NCBI GenBank assembly: GCA_015222555.1
Contig: JADFVM010000080.1
Span: forward strand, 1-14,952
Origin: Pseudomonadota bacterium
GTDB taxonomy: Bacteria > Desulfobacterota > JADFVX01
Length of the DNA stretch: 14,952 nucleotides
Direction: 5' to 3'
This document shows, one piece after another, positions 4,742-12,213 of this stretch (its first letter is position 1; the number at the start of each line of letters is the position of its first letter). The notes under the pieces are model-generated. The model had not been told where the DNA came from. It worked only from the letters and a program-made list of their open reading frames with translations, and ran no database searches. The translations under genes were made by a program, and so were the position numbers.

Positions 4742-7585
4742 TCAATGCTTTGCTGAATGTCTGCCACCGAAGAGACTGATAAAAAATCCCTTCTTTTCTT
4801 TTTTCTTTTCTATAACTTCCATATCTTCTCCCTCTTCTTTTCCATGGGGGGACTCATCAGTCGATGCATCATCTAATTCATCTAGTTCATCGAGAAAAGA
4901 GGCATCGATATTTTCATCGAAGTCAATTTTTTCAGAGAGAAAGTCATTAACGATACTTTCAGCTGTTTCCGTTCCTGACGCTCCAGTTCCCAGGTCCGTA
5001 GCAACTGACGCTTCAATTTTATCTATTGTAACATCCTTATTATTAACAAGCAGGTTTAATTTTAATTCCCTGCTGCCTGCCTCGCCGCTAATCACCAGTG
5101 GAATTATAAACTTGCCGTCCCCCTTGCTTTCAGGCGAACCGACAGTAACATTATCAATGTCACCTGGATCAATTGACATGCTGAGCGGCGTCTCCACACT
5201 TTTTTCTTCTGTTGTCTCTTCAACGACACTTGCCTTTTCACTTTCTGAAGCAGCTGACAAAACCGTTTCTTCTAGCGCTTCTTTTTTTTCTTGTTCCAGG
5301 TCTTCCGATGGCTCATCTATCTCATAGTCTTGAATCCCCCGATCTACCTCCTCTGATTCCTGCGAAACAGTTTCCCCTCCGTCTTCAGGTTCTTCGAGAC
5401 TTAATTCACTTTCTGTTTCGAAAGGCATTTCTTCAGCTGCTTCCTCCGACCTTTCTTGCACTGCTTCTATTTCCAGGCGGGAGTTCGTGCCGTCTCTTAC
5501 GACATCGACCATTTCCTCCCCTTCTTCCGTCATCTTTTTAGCTTCAGAGAGGGGCTCTTCCTCAGGTTCCTTCTCAGATGTGAGGTTTAATTCATCAGTT
5601 GTTTCTTCCTCATCTTCAAATTGGAGGCTTGTAGGGAGTTCTTCCGAATCAAAAAGTGGTCTCCCATGAAAAAGGGCCTCTTCCCTTTCATCCATCACCT
5701 CTACCGCGAAACCGGCGGCCTCTTCTTCCTCTATAGCCTCCTCCCCTTCCTCCATAATCTCCTTTGGATTAAAGAGAGGCTCCTCCTCCGACAGGTCTCC
5801 TTCATCGATTTCATCGGCAAGATCATCACTGATGACCACTGCGTCTTCGACTTCTTCAGCCTCCGTTTCGAAACTGGCAGTCTCTTCTTCCCCTTCTTCG
5901 ACTATGGCCTCCTCACCTTCCTCCATAATCTCCTTCGGATTAAAGAGAGGCTCCTCCTCCGACAGGTCTTCTTCCTCGATCTCATCGGTAATGTCATCTC
6001 TGACAATTGCTTCGACTTCGCCAGTTTCTTCGAGGCTTAATTCACTTTCTGTTTCCAGAAACGGTTCTCCAGCGGTCTCCTCTTCAGTTTCTTCAACAGC
6101 CTCCGTTTCGAGACCGGAGGCCTCTTCTTCCTCTTCTGCTGCCTCCCCTTCCTCCATAATCTCCTTTGGATTAAAGAGGGGTTCTTCCGCCGGCTCGGGG
6201 ACGAGCTCACTCTCTGTTACAAGAGTAGTTTCTTCAAAGCCTTCTTCAACAACAGTTGTATCGAGACTGGAGATTTCTTCTTCCTCTTCTGTTTCTTCCC
6301 CTTCCTCCAAAATATCTTTCGGGTCAAAGAGTGACTCTCCCTCCGATAGCTCTTCTTCACTTATTTCGTAGGCAAGATCATCACTAATGACTGGTTCTTC
6401 CTCAACATCTTCAATCTCTTCAGGGCTTAACGCCTCCTTCTCATGTATCTCTCCAAGAGGTTCTTCGTCAGCCATCTTCATAACTTCAGCCAATGATGCA
6501 ATATCTTCAGACTCCATTTCACAGGTGGCTGGTGATTTAGTTTCTATATCCTGTCTTGATTCCTCAGGAATGGAGGGCTCTGAAAGGTCAGACTCTTTGG
6601 GCGTTTCCATAAAATCGCCTCTTTCAGTGGCGTCTTCTTCTGCCAGGTCCTCAGCAGGAATTAACATTTCTTCCGGTGACCTTACACCTTCTACTTCACT
6701 AGATCTCTCCCTAAGAGTATCCGTGGCACTATCTAAAACCGCCTCTTTCGTCATTGGCTGTAACGTTGCAGACGGTTGAGGTTGTTCCTGAAAGGCCGGA
6801 TTTTCCTCAGAATCATTTTCTGAGGGTGTTTCCATTCTTTCATGGGGCGTTAGAAGGCCTTCAGGAGAGACCACCACATTTTCAGGGGCTTCTACACTTT
6901 CGAGAGTCTTCCTTGGCCTGTCAACTTCTTCCGTTCCTTCACCCTGCATAAATTTTGTCAGCAGTTCATTTTCATCGGCCCTTTCTTCATTCAGGAGGGT
7001 TGGCTTTTCACGCACTCTTTTAAGGGCCAATTTTGAGATTTCAGTAAAAGTCTCCAAAACCCCCTTGCCACTTAAAGCCACAGCATCATGGGCAGGCACA
7101 CCTAAGTTATTTAAGGATCTGTCGAGATCCTGCACGGCAACGACATTTTCCAGGTCCCGCTTGTTATACTGGAGAACAAAGGGCATCTCTTTAAGATCTT
7201 TCCCCAAGTCCTTGAGATTATCATAAAGATTCCTGAGGCTCTCCAGGTTATCTTCCATCATCTGAAGTTGAGAATCAGCCACAAAAACAATCCCGTCAAC
7301 TCCCTTAAGAACCATTCTTCTCGTTTCATTATAATGAACCTGTCCCGGGACGGTGTAGACATGAAAACGTGTAGAAAATCCCTTAATATCGCCAAGGCTT
7401 ATGGGAAGGAAGTCGAAAAAGAGCGTTCTGTCAGCCTCTGTTGCCAGGCTGAGGAGCTTGCCTCTTTGTTTTGGGTTGAGTTTCCGGTGGATATATTGAA
7501 TATTAGTCGTTTTGCCCGAGAGTCCCGGGCCATAATAAACTATTTTTATGTTAATTTCCTTATTTGTATAATTAACGAGTGACAT
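4742..7585 (-). CDS. MglA-type GTPase with a very long acidic repeat tail
   Basis: 947 residues; free-standing MglA is about 195. Residues 1-195 form a full MglA GTPase: P-loop GPGLSGKTT (19-27), the MglA-style G3 TVPGQ (78-82) with Gln82 at the position used in Myxococcus MglA, NKRD (141-144) and ALSGKG (170-175). The P-loop and Gln82 suggest it binds and hydrolyses GTP. Residues about 200-820 are extremely Glu-rich and probably disordered, with repeats centred on PLFNPKEIMEEGEEA (cores at 418, 469, 546, 603; weaker at 641, 675) and a second motif TESELSLEE (457, 512, 724). A small ordered-looking module (825-862, FIIPLVISGEAGSRELKLNL) precedes another acidic helix and a basic-hydrophobic end (KKKEKKGFFISLFGG, 927-941). 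The start overlaps the upstream stop as TAATG. MglA proteins set cell polarity, usually with an MglB GAP; none is visible here. Confidence 0.88.
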   Translation of the reverse strand: MSLVNYTNKEINIKIVYYGPGLSGKTTNIQYIHRKLNPKQRGKLLSLATEADRTLFFDFLPISLGDIKGFSTRFHVYTVPGQVHYNETRRMVLKGVDGIVFVADSQLQMMEDNLESLRNLYDNLKDLGKDLKEMPFVLQYNKRDLENVVAVQDLDRSLNNLGVPAHDAVALSGKGVLETFTEISKLALKRVREKPTLLNEERADENELLTKFMQGEGTEEVDRPRKTLESVEAPENVVVSPEGLLTPHERMETPSENDSEENPAFQEQPQPSATLQPMTKEAVLDSATDTLRERSSEVEGVRSPEEMLIPAEDLAEEDATERGDFMETPKESDLSEPSIPEESRQDIETKSPATCEMESEDIASLAEVMKMADEEPLGEIHEKEALSPEEIEDVEEEPVISDDLAYEISEEELSEGESLFDPKDILEEGEETEEEEEISSLDTTVVEEGFEETTLVTESELVPEPAEEPLFNPKEIMEEGEAAEEEEEASGLETEAVEETEEETAGEPFLETESELSLEETGEVEAIVRDDITDEIEEEDLSEEEPLFNPKEIMEEGEEAIVEEGEEETASFETEAEEVEDAVVISDDLADEIDEGDLSEEEPLFNPKEIMEEGEEAIEEEEAAGFAVEVMDEREEALFHGRPLFDSEELPTSLQFEDEEETTDELNLTSEKEPEEEPLSEAKKMTEEGEEMVDVVRDGTNSRLEIEAVQERSEEAAEEMPFETESELSLEEPEDGGETVSQESEEVDRGIQDYEIDEPSEDLEQEKKEALEETVLSAASESEKASVVEETTEEKSVETPLSMSIDPGDIDNVTVGSPESKGDGKFIIPLVISGEAGSRELKLNLLVNNKDVTIDKIEASVATDLGTGASGTETAESIVNDFLSEKIDFDENIDASFLDELDELDDASTDESPHGKEEGEDMEVIEKKKEKKGFFISLFGGRHSAKH
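5735..6394 (-). repeat. Internal coding repeats in the acidic tail
   Basis: Four copies of a roughly 100-nt coding unit lie at about 6293-6394, 6137-6223, 5906-6001 and 5735-5836. The two copies at lower coordinates are nearly identical over about 95 nt, including the stretch coding DLSEEEPLFNPKEIMEEGEE. The copy at 6293-6394 is the most diverged. Spacing is irregular (roughly 170-230 nt), so these are dispersed duplications rather than a strict tandem array. The near-identity suggests recent duplication or homogenisation. Confidence 0.8.
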
Positions 7586-8616
7586 TATTTTTTCTTCTCT
7601 TTCTTTTTAGCGACGAGTTGCCGCGCCATATTGGATATAGCTCGTGGAACATTGCGGCTCTTGGACAGAATCTCCAGATCCTTGTCTCGAATATGATTAA
7701 TATACTTCATCGCGATGGGAAGGGGAACTCTTGCATTGGACACGAGGTTGAGCTTTATCTGATAGCTTCTCAACCAGTCACGATTTTTGTCGATCATCCT
7801 GAAGACCTCTTCAGAAACATTCTTAGAGGATGAGTAGAGGACAACTTCACTCTCTGTAAGCCGGGGATTTTTCATTACATTACTGCAAACAAGACGGTTA
7901 GGATCTTTTACAAGGATGCTTCTTGCCTCTTTGTTGCCCGTGATGGCAAATTTGATCTTCTGAGAAACACCCATTTCAAGTATCTGCTTGTAAACGCTGT
8001 CTGAGTCCAACTCCTTTCCTTCTTCGACCTGTTCATCGGCGGATTCTTCTTTGCGCTCACCTTCAGGCGCTGCTTCAGATAAACCGTCCTCTTCTTCTAT
8101 TTCCTCTTTATTTTGATCTGTAGTGGCAGCATTAAGTTTCTCCTTCAGCTCAGCCGTTACGTGGGGGTTTTTGCTTATTGACTCAATAAGCTCAGGGTTT
8201 TCCTTGATCCGGTCAAGATTTTCCCCTATGAGATTAAGCAACTTTTCATCGGCTGTTTCTGCTATCCGACCGACCGTTACGGGCTCTGTTGTACTATTTT
8301 GAAGGATCATTTCCTGAATAGAGACATTACCGGCGTTAAGCCGTGACAAATAATCAAGGATTTTGGGGTGTGTTTCAGGGGATGAAAGTATGGGGGTTAA
8401 GCCGGCTTGCGGGAATTCGGCAAGGCTTTTTCTTGCCTCCTTCTTCACATCAGGATCTTTGTCATGTGCTAGATAATAAAGCGCCACTACAAGCTCCTTT
8501 GCTTCCACTGGCAATTTACCGCTAGCAGCAAACATTCGCACTTCTTTCGAAGCACTGGCATTGATGCATTCAGCTGTAGGTTTTGAGAGTTTAAGCGTTA
8601 CCGTCTTTTTAGACAT
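7585..8616 (-). CDS. Helical-repeat (HEAT-like) protein of the MglA operon
   Basis: 343 residues from ATG 8616; a longer open frame from 8706 only overlaps the upstream gene and has no start support. It is cytoplasmic and helical. The N-terminal part (20-165) has short repeats of HEAT/leucine-rich-variant style, for example VALYYLAHDKDPDVKKEARK, ENPELIESISKNPHVTAELK. A Glu-rich linker follows (168-207). The C-terminal domain (210-335: GVSQKIKFAITGNKEARSIL, VMKNPRLTESEV, KNRDWLRSYQIKLNLVSNA, SKSRNVPRAISNMAR) I remember as a conserved hypothetical domain in deltaproteobacteria, unverified. The end is polybasic (KKKEKKK), which could contact the acidic tail of the GTPase. It begins 7 nt after the SPOR gene with no clear Shine-Dalgarno, so coupling is likely; its own purine-rich 3' end may serve as the ribosome site for the GTPase gene. 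Confidence 0.75.
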   Translation of the reverse strand: MSKKTVTLKLSKPTAECINASASKEVRMFAASGKLPVEAKELVVALYYLAHDKDPDVKKEARKSLAEFPQAGLTPILSSPETHPKILDYLSRLNAGNVSIQEMILQNSTTEPVTVGRIAETADEKLLNLIGENLDRIKENPELIESISKNPHVTAELKEKLNAATTDQNKEEIEEEDGLSEAAPEGERKEESADEQVEEGKELDSDSVYKQILEMGVSQKIKFAITGNKEARSILVKDPNRLVCSNVMKNPRLTESEVVLYSSSKNVSEEVFRMIDKNRDWLRSYQIKLNLVSNARVPLPIAMKYINHIRDKDLEILSKSRNVPRAISNMARQLVAKKKEKKK

Positions 8617-8623
8617 GCGTTTG

Positions 8624-9823
8624 TTAAGGGCTCTGCAGGATGGCCGACTTAATACCCTCACTTCCCAGGGCAGCTTCAACCTTCGCTGCTTCACCGGATG
8701 TCTCATAAGGTCCCACGAGAAGATGGTAAACTTTCATGTTTATTGGTGTCCTTACAATTTTTGCATCATATCCCTTGGCTTCAATGATAATCCTCTCTTC
8801 TTTGGCCACATTGCCGTAATAATAGGATCCGATTAAGATGGAATGCAACGATTTTCCAACTTTGATTATTTTAGCATCGTAACCTTCTCTTTTCAGCTTT
8901 TCATAGGTCGATATTGCATCACTTTCGTTGTTCCACTCGCCTACTGTTAGCCGGTTCATTTTTACAACCTTGCTTCCCAGTTCTACCCTTGGGGTATAAC
9001 CGAGAGCCTCTATCTTCTTCCTCGGAGAATTCAAATTGTTTTTAAAAATGAATGCGCCTGACTGAACAAAGTAGCCTTTCTCAGCTGTGGCAGGAAGAGC
9101 AGCTTTAATGACCCTGATATTTTCAGACGGAATACTGGCTGCGACAACTTTAGGTTTGGCAGCAGGTGGTGCCGTCTTTGCTTTAGCTATCTCTTTTTCT
9201 ACCTGTTCCGGCTTCGTCTCTTTTGGGGCTGGCGCAGCAGCAGTTTTTTCCGGGGCCTTTTTTGCTGCTTCCGGTTTAGCCGGTTGAACTTGTTTGGCCG
9301 GTTGAACCGGCTGTGGTTTTTTTATCGGTATCCTTTGAGTGACTTTCTTGGCCGTTACCGTTTGTTTTTGAGCGGCTGTATCAGAGCTGAATTGGGGGAG
9401 GACAAATGCGTATACGGCATAGCCACCAAGAATAACAAGAAGAAGGACTAATAATAGCGTCTTTTTGCTCTTGCCCGATTTTTCTTCCAGATCTTCTTCT
9501 TCAAAACCGGAATCAAAGCTTCCTTCGACATCAGATTCCCCTCCTCCTTCTACAGCAGAGGTGAATCCCATATCTTCAGAAAGATCTGGCAGTGGACTGC
9601 TAGTTTCTCCTTCAGATACCTCTTCAACGATGAGTGTTTCATTAAAATCAGGTTCTTTAAAAAAGTCCTCATCTTCGGCGAAAGGAAGAAAGTTTTCATC
9701 CTCTGGAGCCTCAGCCTCCTCCGATGGAAGCGCTTCCGGTTCCTCGCGCAAAGTTTTGTCCTCTAGAGCCTCCTCCGGCACATTACTTTTAGCCTTCGGG
9801 AACACGCCTTTCTTTTTAAACAT
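8624..9823 (-). CDS. Bitopic SPOR-repeat membrane protein
   Basis: 399 residues. A cytoplasmic acidic, Phe/Pro-containing N-terminus (1-118) precedes one transmembrane helix (121-142, LLLVLLLVILGGYAVYAFVL), then a Pro/Ala/Lys-rich periplasmic linker (150-245) and two SPOR-like repeats (about 248-322, YFVQSGAF...GEWNNESDAISTYEKLKREG; and about 325-397, HSILIGSYYY...YHLLVGPYETSGEAAKVEAAL). SPOR domains bind glycan strands lacking stem peptides, which are enriched at septa and other sites of peptidoglycan remodelling. The acidic N-terminus resembles in composition the tail of the GTPase encoded two genes later. It is the first gene of the operon; ATG 9823 has GAGG 5 nt upstream. I infer an envelope-to-cytoplasm anchor for the MglA-type GTPase. 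Confidence 0.85.
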   Translation of the reverse strand: MFKKKGVFPKAKSNVPEEALEDKTLREEPEALPSEEAEAPEDENFLPFAEDEDFFKEPDFNETLIVEEVSEGETSSPLPDLSEDMGFTSAVEGGGESDVEGSFDSGFEEEDLEEKSGKSKKTLLLVLLLVILGGYAVYAFVLPQFSSDTAAQKQTVTAKKVTQRIPIKKPQPVQPAKQVQPAKPEAAKKAPEKTAAAPAPKETKPEQVEKEIAKAKTAPPAAKPKVVAASIPSENIRVIKAALPATAEKGYFVQSGAFIFKNNLNSPRKKIEALGYTPRVELGSKVVKMNRLTVGEWNNESDAISTYEKLKREGYDAKIIKVGKSLHSILIGSYYYGNVAKEERIIIEAKGYDAKIVRTPINMKVYHLLVGPYETSGEAAKVEAALGSEGIKSAILQSP

Positions 9824-9869
9824 AACAACCTCAAGTATAATTAGTTACTATATATTGGCAGTAAATCCA

Positions 9870-9897
9870 ATCATACAATAGATGAAACAAATGTCAA
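9870..9897 (-). promoter_or_regulatory. Sigma-70 promoter of the SPOR-HEAT-MglA operon
   Basis: On the minus strand a perfect TTGACA (9897-9892) and TATGAT (9875-9870) are 16 nt apart, ending 46 nt before ATG 9823. This is a near-consensus housekeeping promoter driving all three downstream genes. Confidence 0.7.
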
Positions 9898-9930
9898 GAC
9901 AAAGTTAGCAGAAGTTACCGCCCATATTGC

Positions 9931-9997
9931 GCTTGTCTATGGCGACGAATCATTATTGACACTGCCCAATCCTCATGCCAATAATGCAGCGACAAGC
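9931..9997. repeat. Nested inverted repeat
   Basis: Outer arms GCTTGTC (9931-9937) and GACAAGC (9991-9997) enclose inner arms CATTATTG (9951-9958) and CAATAATG (9979-9986). All pairs are perfect; the central loop is 20 nt and the internal loop is asymmetric (13 and 4 nt). It lies just upstream of the operon promoter, so it could be an operator, an RNA structure or the remnant of an element. Confidence 0.5.
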
Positions 9998-10218
9998 ACG
10001 CTTTTTAAAAGGTGTTTCCGTCTTGTTTTTAAATCCTGATCCTATCATAAAAAGTGAATAAATTTATCATCAGGCCATTCTCAATCTGTGGTGGGATCGT
10101 GGCGACTTTTTTTAGCACTCGTCCTACGGCTTTTTTATTTTTTCCAGTTAAAAAAAACGGCTTTCTTTAACAATCTCTTTCTATATCCCCTCTTCTATGA
10201 TAAAGCAGCACAAAAGAT

Positions 10219-10269
10219 AATAACCAACCCCGCAGCAAGCTGCGGGGAATTTAACCCCAAGCGATTAAA
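10219..10269. repeat. Intact REP-like palindromic repeat
   Basis: 51-nt unit with a CCCCGCAGC/GCTGCGGGG hairpin (10228-10247, 9-bp stem, AA loop) and flanks TAACCAA and TTAACCCCAAGCGATTAAA. Its reverse complement is found as two halves at 1482-1520 and 1625-1648. Two copies within 15 kb imply a dispersed family in this genome. Confidence 0.8.
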
Positions 10270-10314
10270 TGATTCCCCGGAACCATATCAATTTTTACAG
10301 GATGCTCATTGCAA

Positions 10315-10333
10315 GAAAAAATTCAATTTTTTC
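10315..10333 (-). terminator. AT-rich palindrome after the HD-GYP gene
   Basis: A perfect 19-nt palindrome, GAAAAAATT-C-AATTTTTTC, lies about 60 nt after the stop of the minus-strand response regulator. It could act as a weak bidirectional terminator, but has no GC stem. Confidence 0.25.
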
Positions 10334-10394
10334 ACCAATTAAGGACAACTGTCTGCCTTGGCTGAAGCTTAATAAAGAGATACTTTGGGGGGGG

Positions 10395-11840
10395 TTATCC
10401 GCTCTTATTTATTGAAGCCATTTTGGCTTCAATAAATGCTCCTACAACATGAGGATCAAACTGTGAACCGGAACATGCCTGAAATTCATCGATGATTTCC
10501 TCATCCGATTTACCCTTCCTGTAGGGCCTGTCTGACGCCATGGCATCATAGGTATCAGCAACAGACATAATCCGCGCAAAAAGTGGAATATCATCGCCCT
10601 TTTTCCCTTCAGGATATCCTCTACCATCGTACCTCTCATGATGATACTTGATAGCAGGGATGACACCCTTCAGCTCTTTAATATCTGATAATATTTCTGC
10701 GCCTGCGCCAGGATGTCTCTTCATGGCACCATATTCTTCTTCCGACAACTTGCCAGCTTTGTCTAGTATACTTTCAGGCGTTCCTATTTTTCCTATATCA
10801 TGGAGAAATCCTGCCAGTTCAAGAGTTTCAAGTTCCTTGTCGTCAAGCCCCATTGCCTTGCCGATCATCATGGCACAGGTTGTCACCCTTTCAGAATGAC
10901 CGGCAGTCCAGGGTGATTTCGTATCAATCGCCTTGGATAGAGACTTGACTGTAGCTAAAAAGAGCTCGTTCAGGTTTTCAACAAGCTTTGCATTTTTCAG
11001 GGCCGACGCTGCCTGACCTGCGACTACAGACATGAGATCCTGGTCACTCTTTGAGAAAAGAGGCCTGTTCCCCTTAAACTTGGTGATGTTGAGAACGCCG
11101 AGAATCTCGTCCTTTACCTTCAGTGGCAGAATGAGAGCTGAGGAAAGTTCCTCACGTAGCAGGTCTGTTTGAGGATCACCCTCACTTAATAACATAGGAA
11201 GGCCTCTTTCTGCCACCTTCCCGGCAGGACCTTTACCCATTTTAAGGCGGAAGCCCTTTCCAAAGTCTTTATCCAGCCCCTTGGCTGCAACGATGACAAG
11301 ATGGTTATCCTCTTTAAGCATGATTGAAATTCTATCTGCCTGTGTTTCTCTGCCCACGATCTTCACGATAGTTTCGAGCACCTCTTCAATATGCACTTTC
11401 TGGTGCAATGACTCACTCACCTCAAAGAGGGGCCCAAGGGTGCTCAACTTGATGTTTTCTTTAATGAGTCTAGACTTATTGAGAGCTTGATTAATAGATT
11501 TTAGTATATCTGCTGGGGTAAAAGGTTTTAATATAAAACCCTGCGTGCCATATTCCATTGTTTTGATGGCAAGATCGAGGGTTCCGTGAGCTGTTATGAC
11601 GAGTATTGGCATGTCCATAGAAAACTGCTCTCTAATATTTTGGATTAGGTCCGTGCCGCTCATTATAGGCATTCTAATATCTGTAATGATGAGGTCAAAG
11701 GAGGAATTGCGAAGCTTATTTAAACCTTCTTCCCCGTTTGAGGCGGTTTCGACGAGATAGCCGTCACATGTTAATATTTCTGAAACAGCATCACGAATCA
11801 CCGCTTCGTCATCAACTAAAAGGATACGCTCTTTTTTCAT
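10395..11840 (-). CDS. Response regulator: REC-GAF-HD-GYP
   Basis: 481 residues in three domains. REC (1-120) has acidic Asp10-Asp11, phosphoacceptor Asp54 (IITDIRMP), Thr83 and Lys105 (ILKPF), all intact. GAF (about 140-288) includes MGKGPAGKVAERGLP and LILPLKVKDEILGVLNITKF. HD-GYP (about 297-470) has GHSERV (His315), LHDIGKIG (His347-Asp348), KRHPGAGAEIL, KYHHERYDGRGYP with complete Gly-Tyr-Pro (408-410), and VADTYDAMASDRPYR. The full set of metal ligands predicts an active c-di-GMP phosphodiesterase gated by phosphorylation and a GAF signal. No histidine kinase or c-di-GMP synthase is in the window, so its input is unknown. GAGGGG lies just before ATG 11840, and a 16-nt palindrome further upstream. 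It is monocistronic as far as can be seen. Confidence 0.93.
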   Translation of the reverse strand: MKKERILLVDDEAVIRDAVSEILTCDGYLVETASNGEEGLNKLRNSSFDLIITDIRMPIMSGTDLIQNIREQFSMDMPILVITAHGTLDLAIKTMEYGTQGFILKPFTPADILKSINQALNKSRLIKENIKLSTLGPLFEVSESLHQKVHIEEVLETIVKIVGRETQADRISIMLKEDNHLVIVAAKGLDKDFGKGFRLKMGKGPAGKVAERGLPMLLSEGDPQTDLLREELSSALILPLKVKDEILGVLNITKFKGNRPLFSKSDQDLMSVVAGQAASALKNAKLVENLNELFLATVKSLSKAIDTKSPWTAGHSERVTTCAMMIGKAMGLDDKELETLELAGFLHDIGKIGTPESILDKAGKLSEEEYGAMKRHPGAGAEILSDIKELKGVIPAIKYHHERYDGRGYPEGKKGDDIPLFARIMSVADTYDAMASDRPYRKGKSDEEIIDEFQACSGSQFDPHVVGAFIEAKMASINKSG

Positions 11841-12213
11841 TGCCCCTCTTTGATCTGTTTATATTTAAACAAAAAAAATTTAAGACCAATGCCTGCGCTT
11901 TGCAAGCTGCAGTTTATTCAATTCCATTATTGAATAGCTTCTATCGGCTGATGAAGACGGAACTTTAGAAAATTATTAGTTCTCGAATCAACATCTTGTC
12001 CCCCCGGAGATGATAGCTTAACTTATATCATGGATAAGTTGGCTTGTCGCGACATATATTGCTTTTTTTGAGTCAGATATTGCGCTTTTAAGTTTTTTTT
12101 GAAGTGTACGTTCCATTTTGGCGTGCAAAAGTTAATCCGGGGAAAGAAATGGTGTGAATGTTTGGTGAACTTAAAACGGACGATAAGGAAGAATTCCGCC
12201 GGCCAAAAAGGCG
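11841..12213. other. Palindrome-rich spacer upstream of the HD-GYP gene
   Basis: 373 bp with no supported gene. Near the regulator start is TGTTTA-TATT-TAAACA (11856-11871), a possible operator. Further on are stem-loops TATTCAAT/ATTGAATA (11915-11936) and AACTTAT/ATAAGTT (12020-12040), and a perfect 10-bp palindrome TGTCGCGACA (12045-12054). A 33-codon plus-strand frame (12158-12259) runs into the lipoprotein gene and is not called. Confidence 0.5.

Larger units (their letters stand above)
9898..10394. other. Long spacer between the MglA-type operon and the HD-GYP regulator gene
   Basis: A region of about 500 bp without a supported gene. It holds a nested inverted repeat (9931-9997), T-rich stretches (10104-10170), an intact REP-like repeat (10219-10269), an AT palindrome (10315-10333) and a run of eight G (10387-10394) directly after the stop codon of the regulator. 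I see no convincing CDS on either strand. Confidence 0.5.

Noticed and set aside
5832..6371. Ser-rich plus-strand open frame of 179 codons (and similar ones at 5112-6779)
   Set aside because: Mirror image of the Glu-rich repeats: antisense of GAA/GAG codons gives Ser/Leu/Phe-rich frames without start signals.
8617..8706. Upstream extension of the HEAT-like protein from 8706
   Set aside because: It overlaps the SPOR gene entirely and has an atypical Arg-rich composition; ATG 8616 follows the SPOR stop closely as expected for an operon.
9845..10039. Open plus-strand frame of 64 codons with plausible-looking composition
   Set aside because: It has no usable start codon, covers a near-consensus promoter on the other strand, and resembles no family I know.
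10387..10394. Run of eight G as a possible phase-variation tract
   Set aside because: It lies outside coding sequence, immediately after the HD-GYP stop codon, and not within a recognisable promoter.
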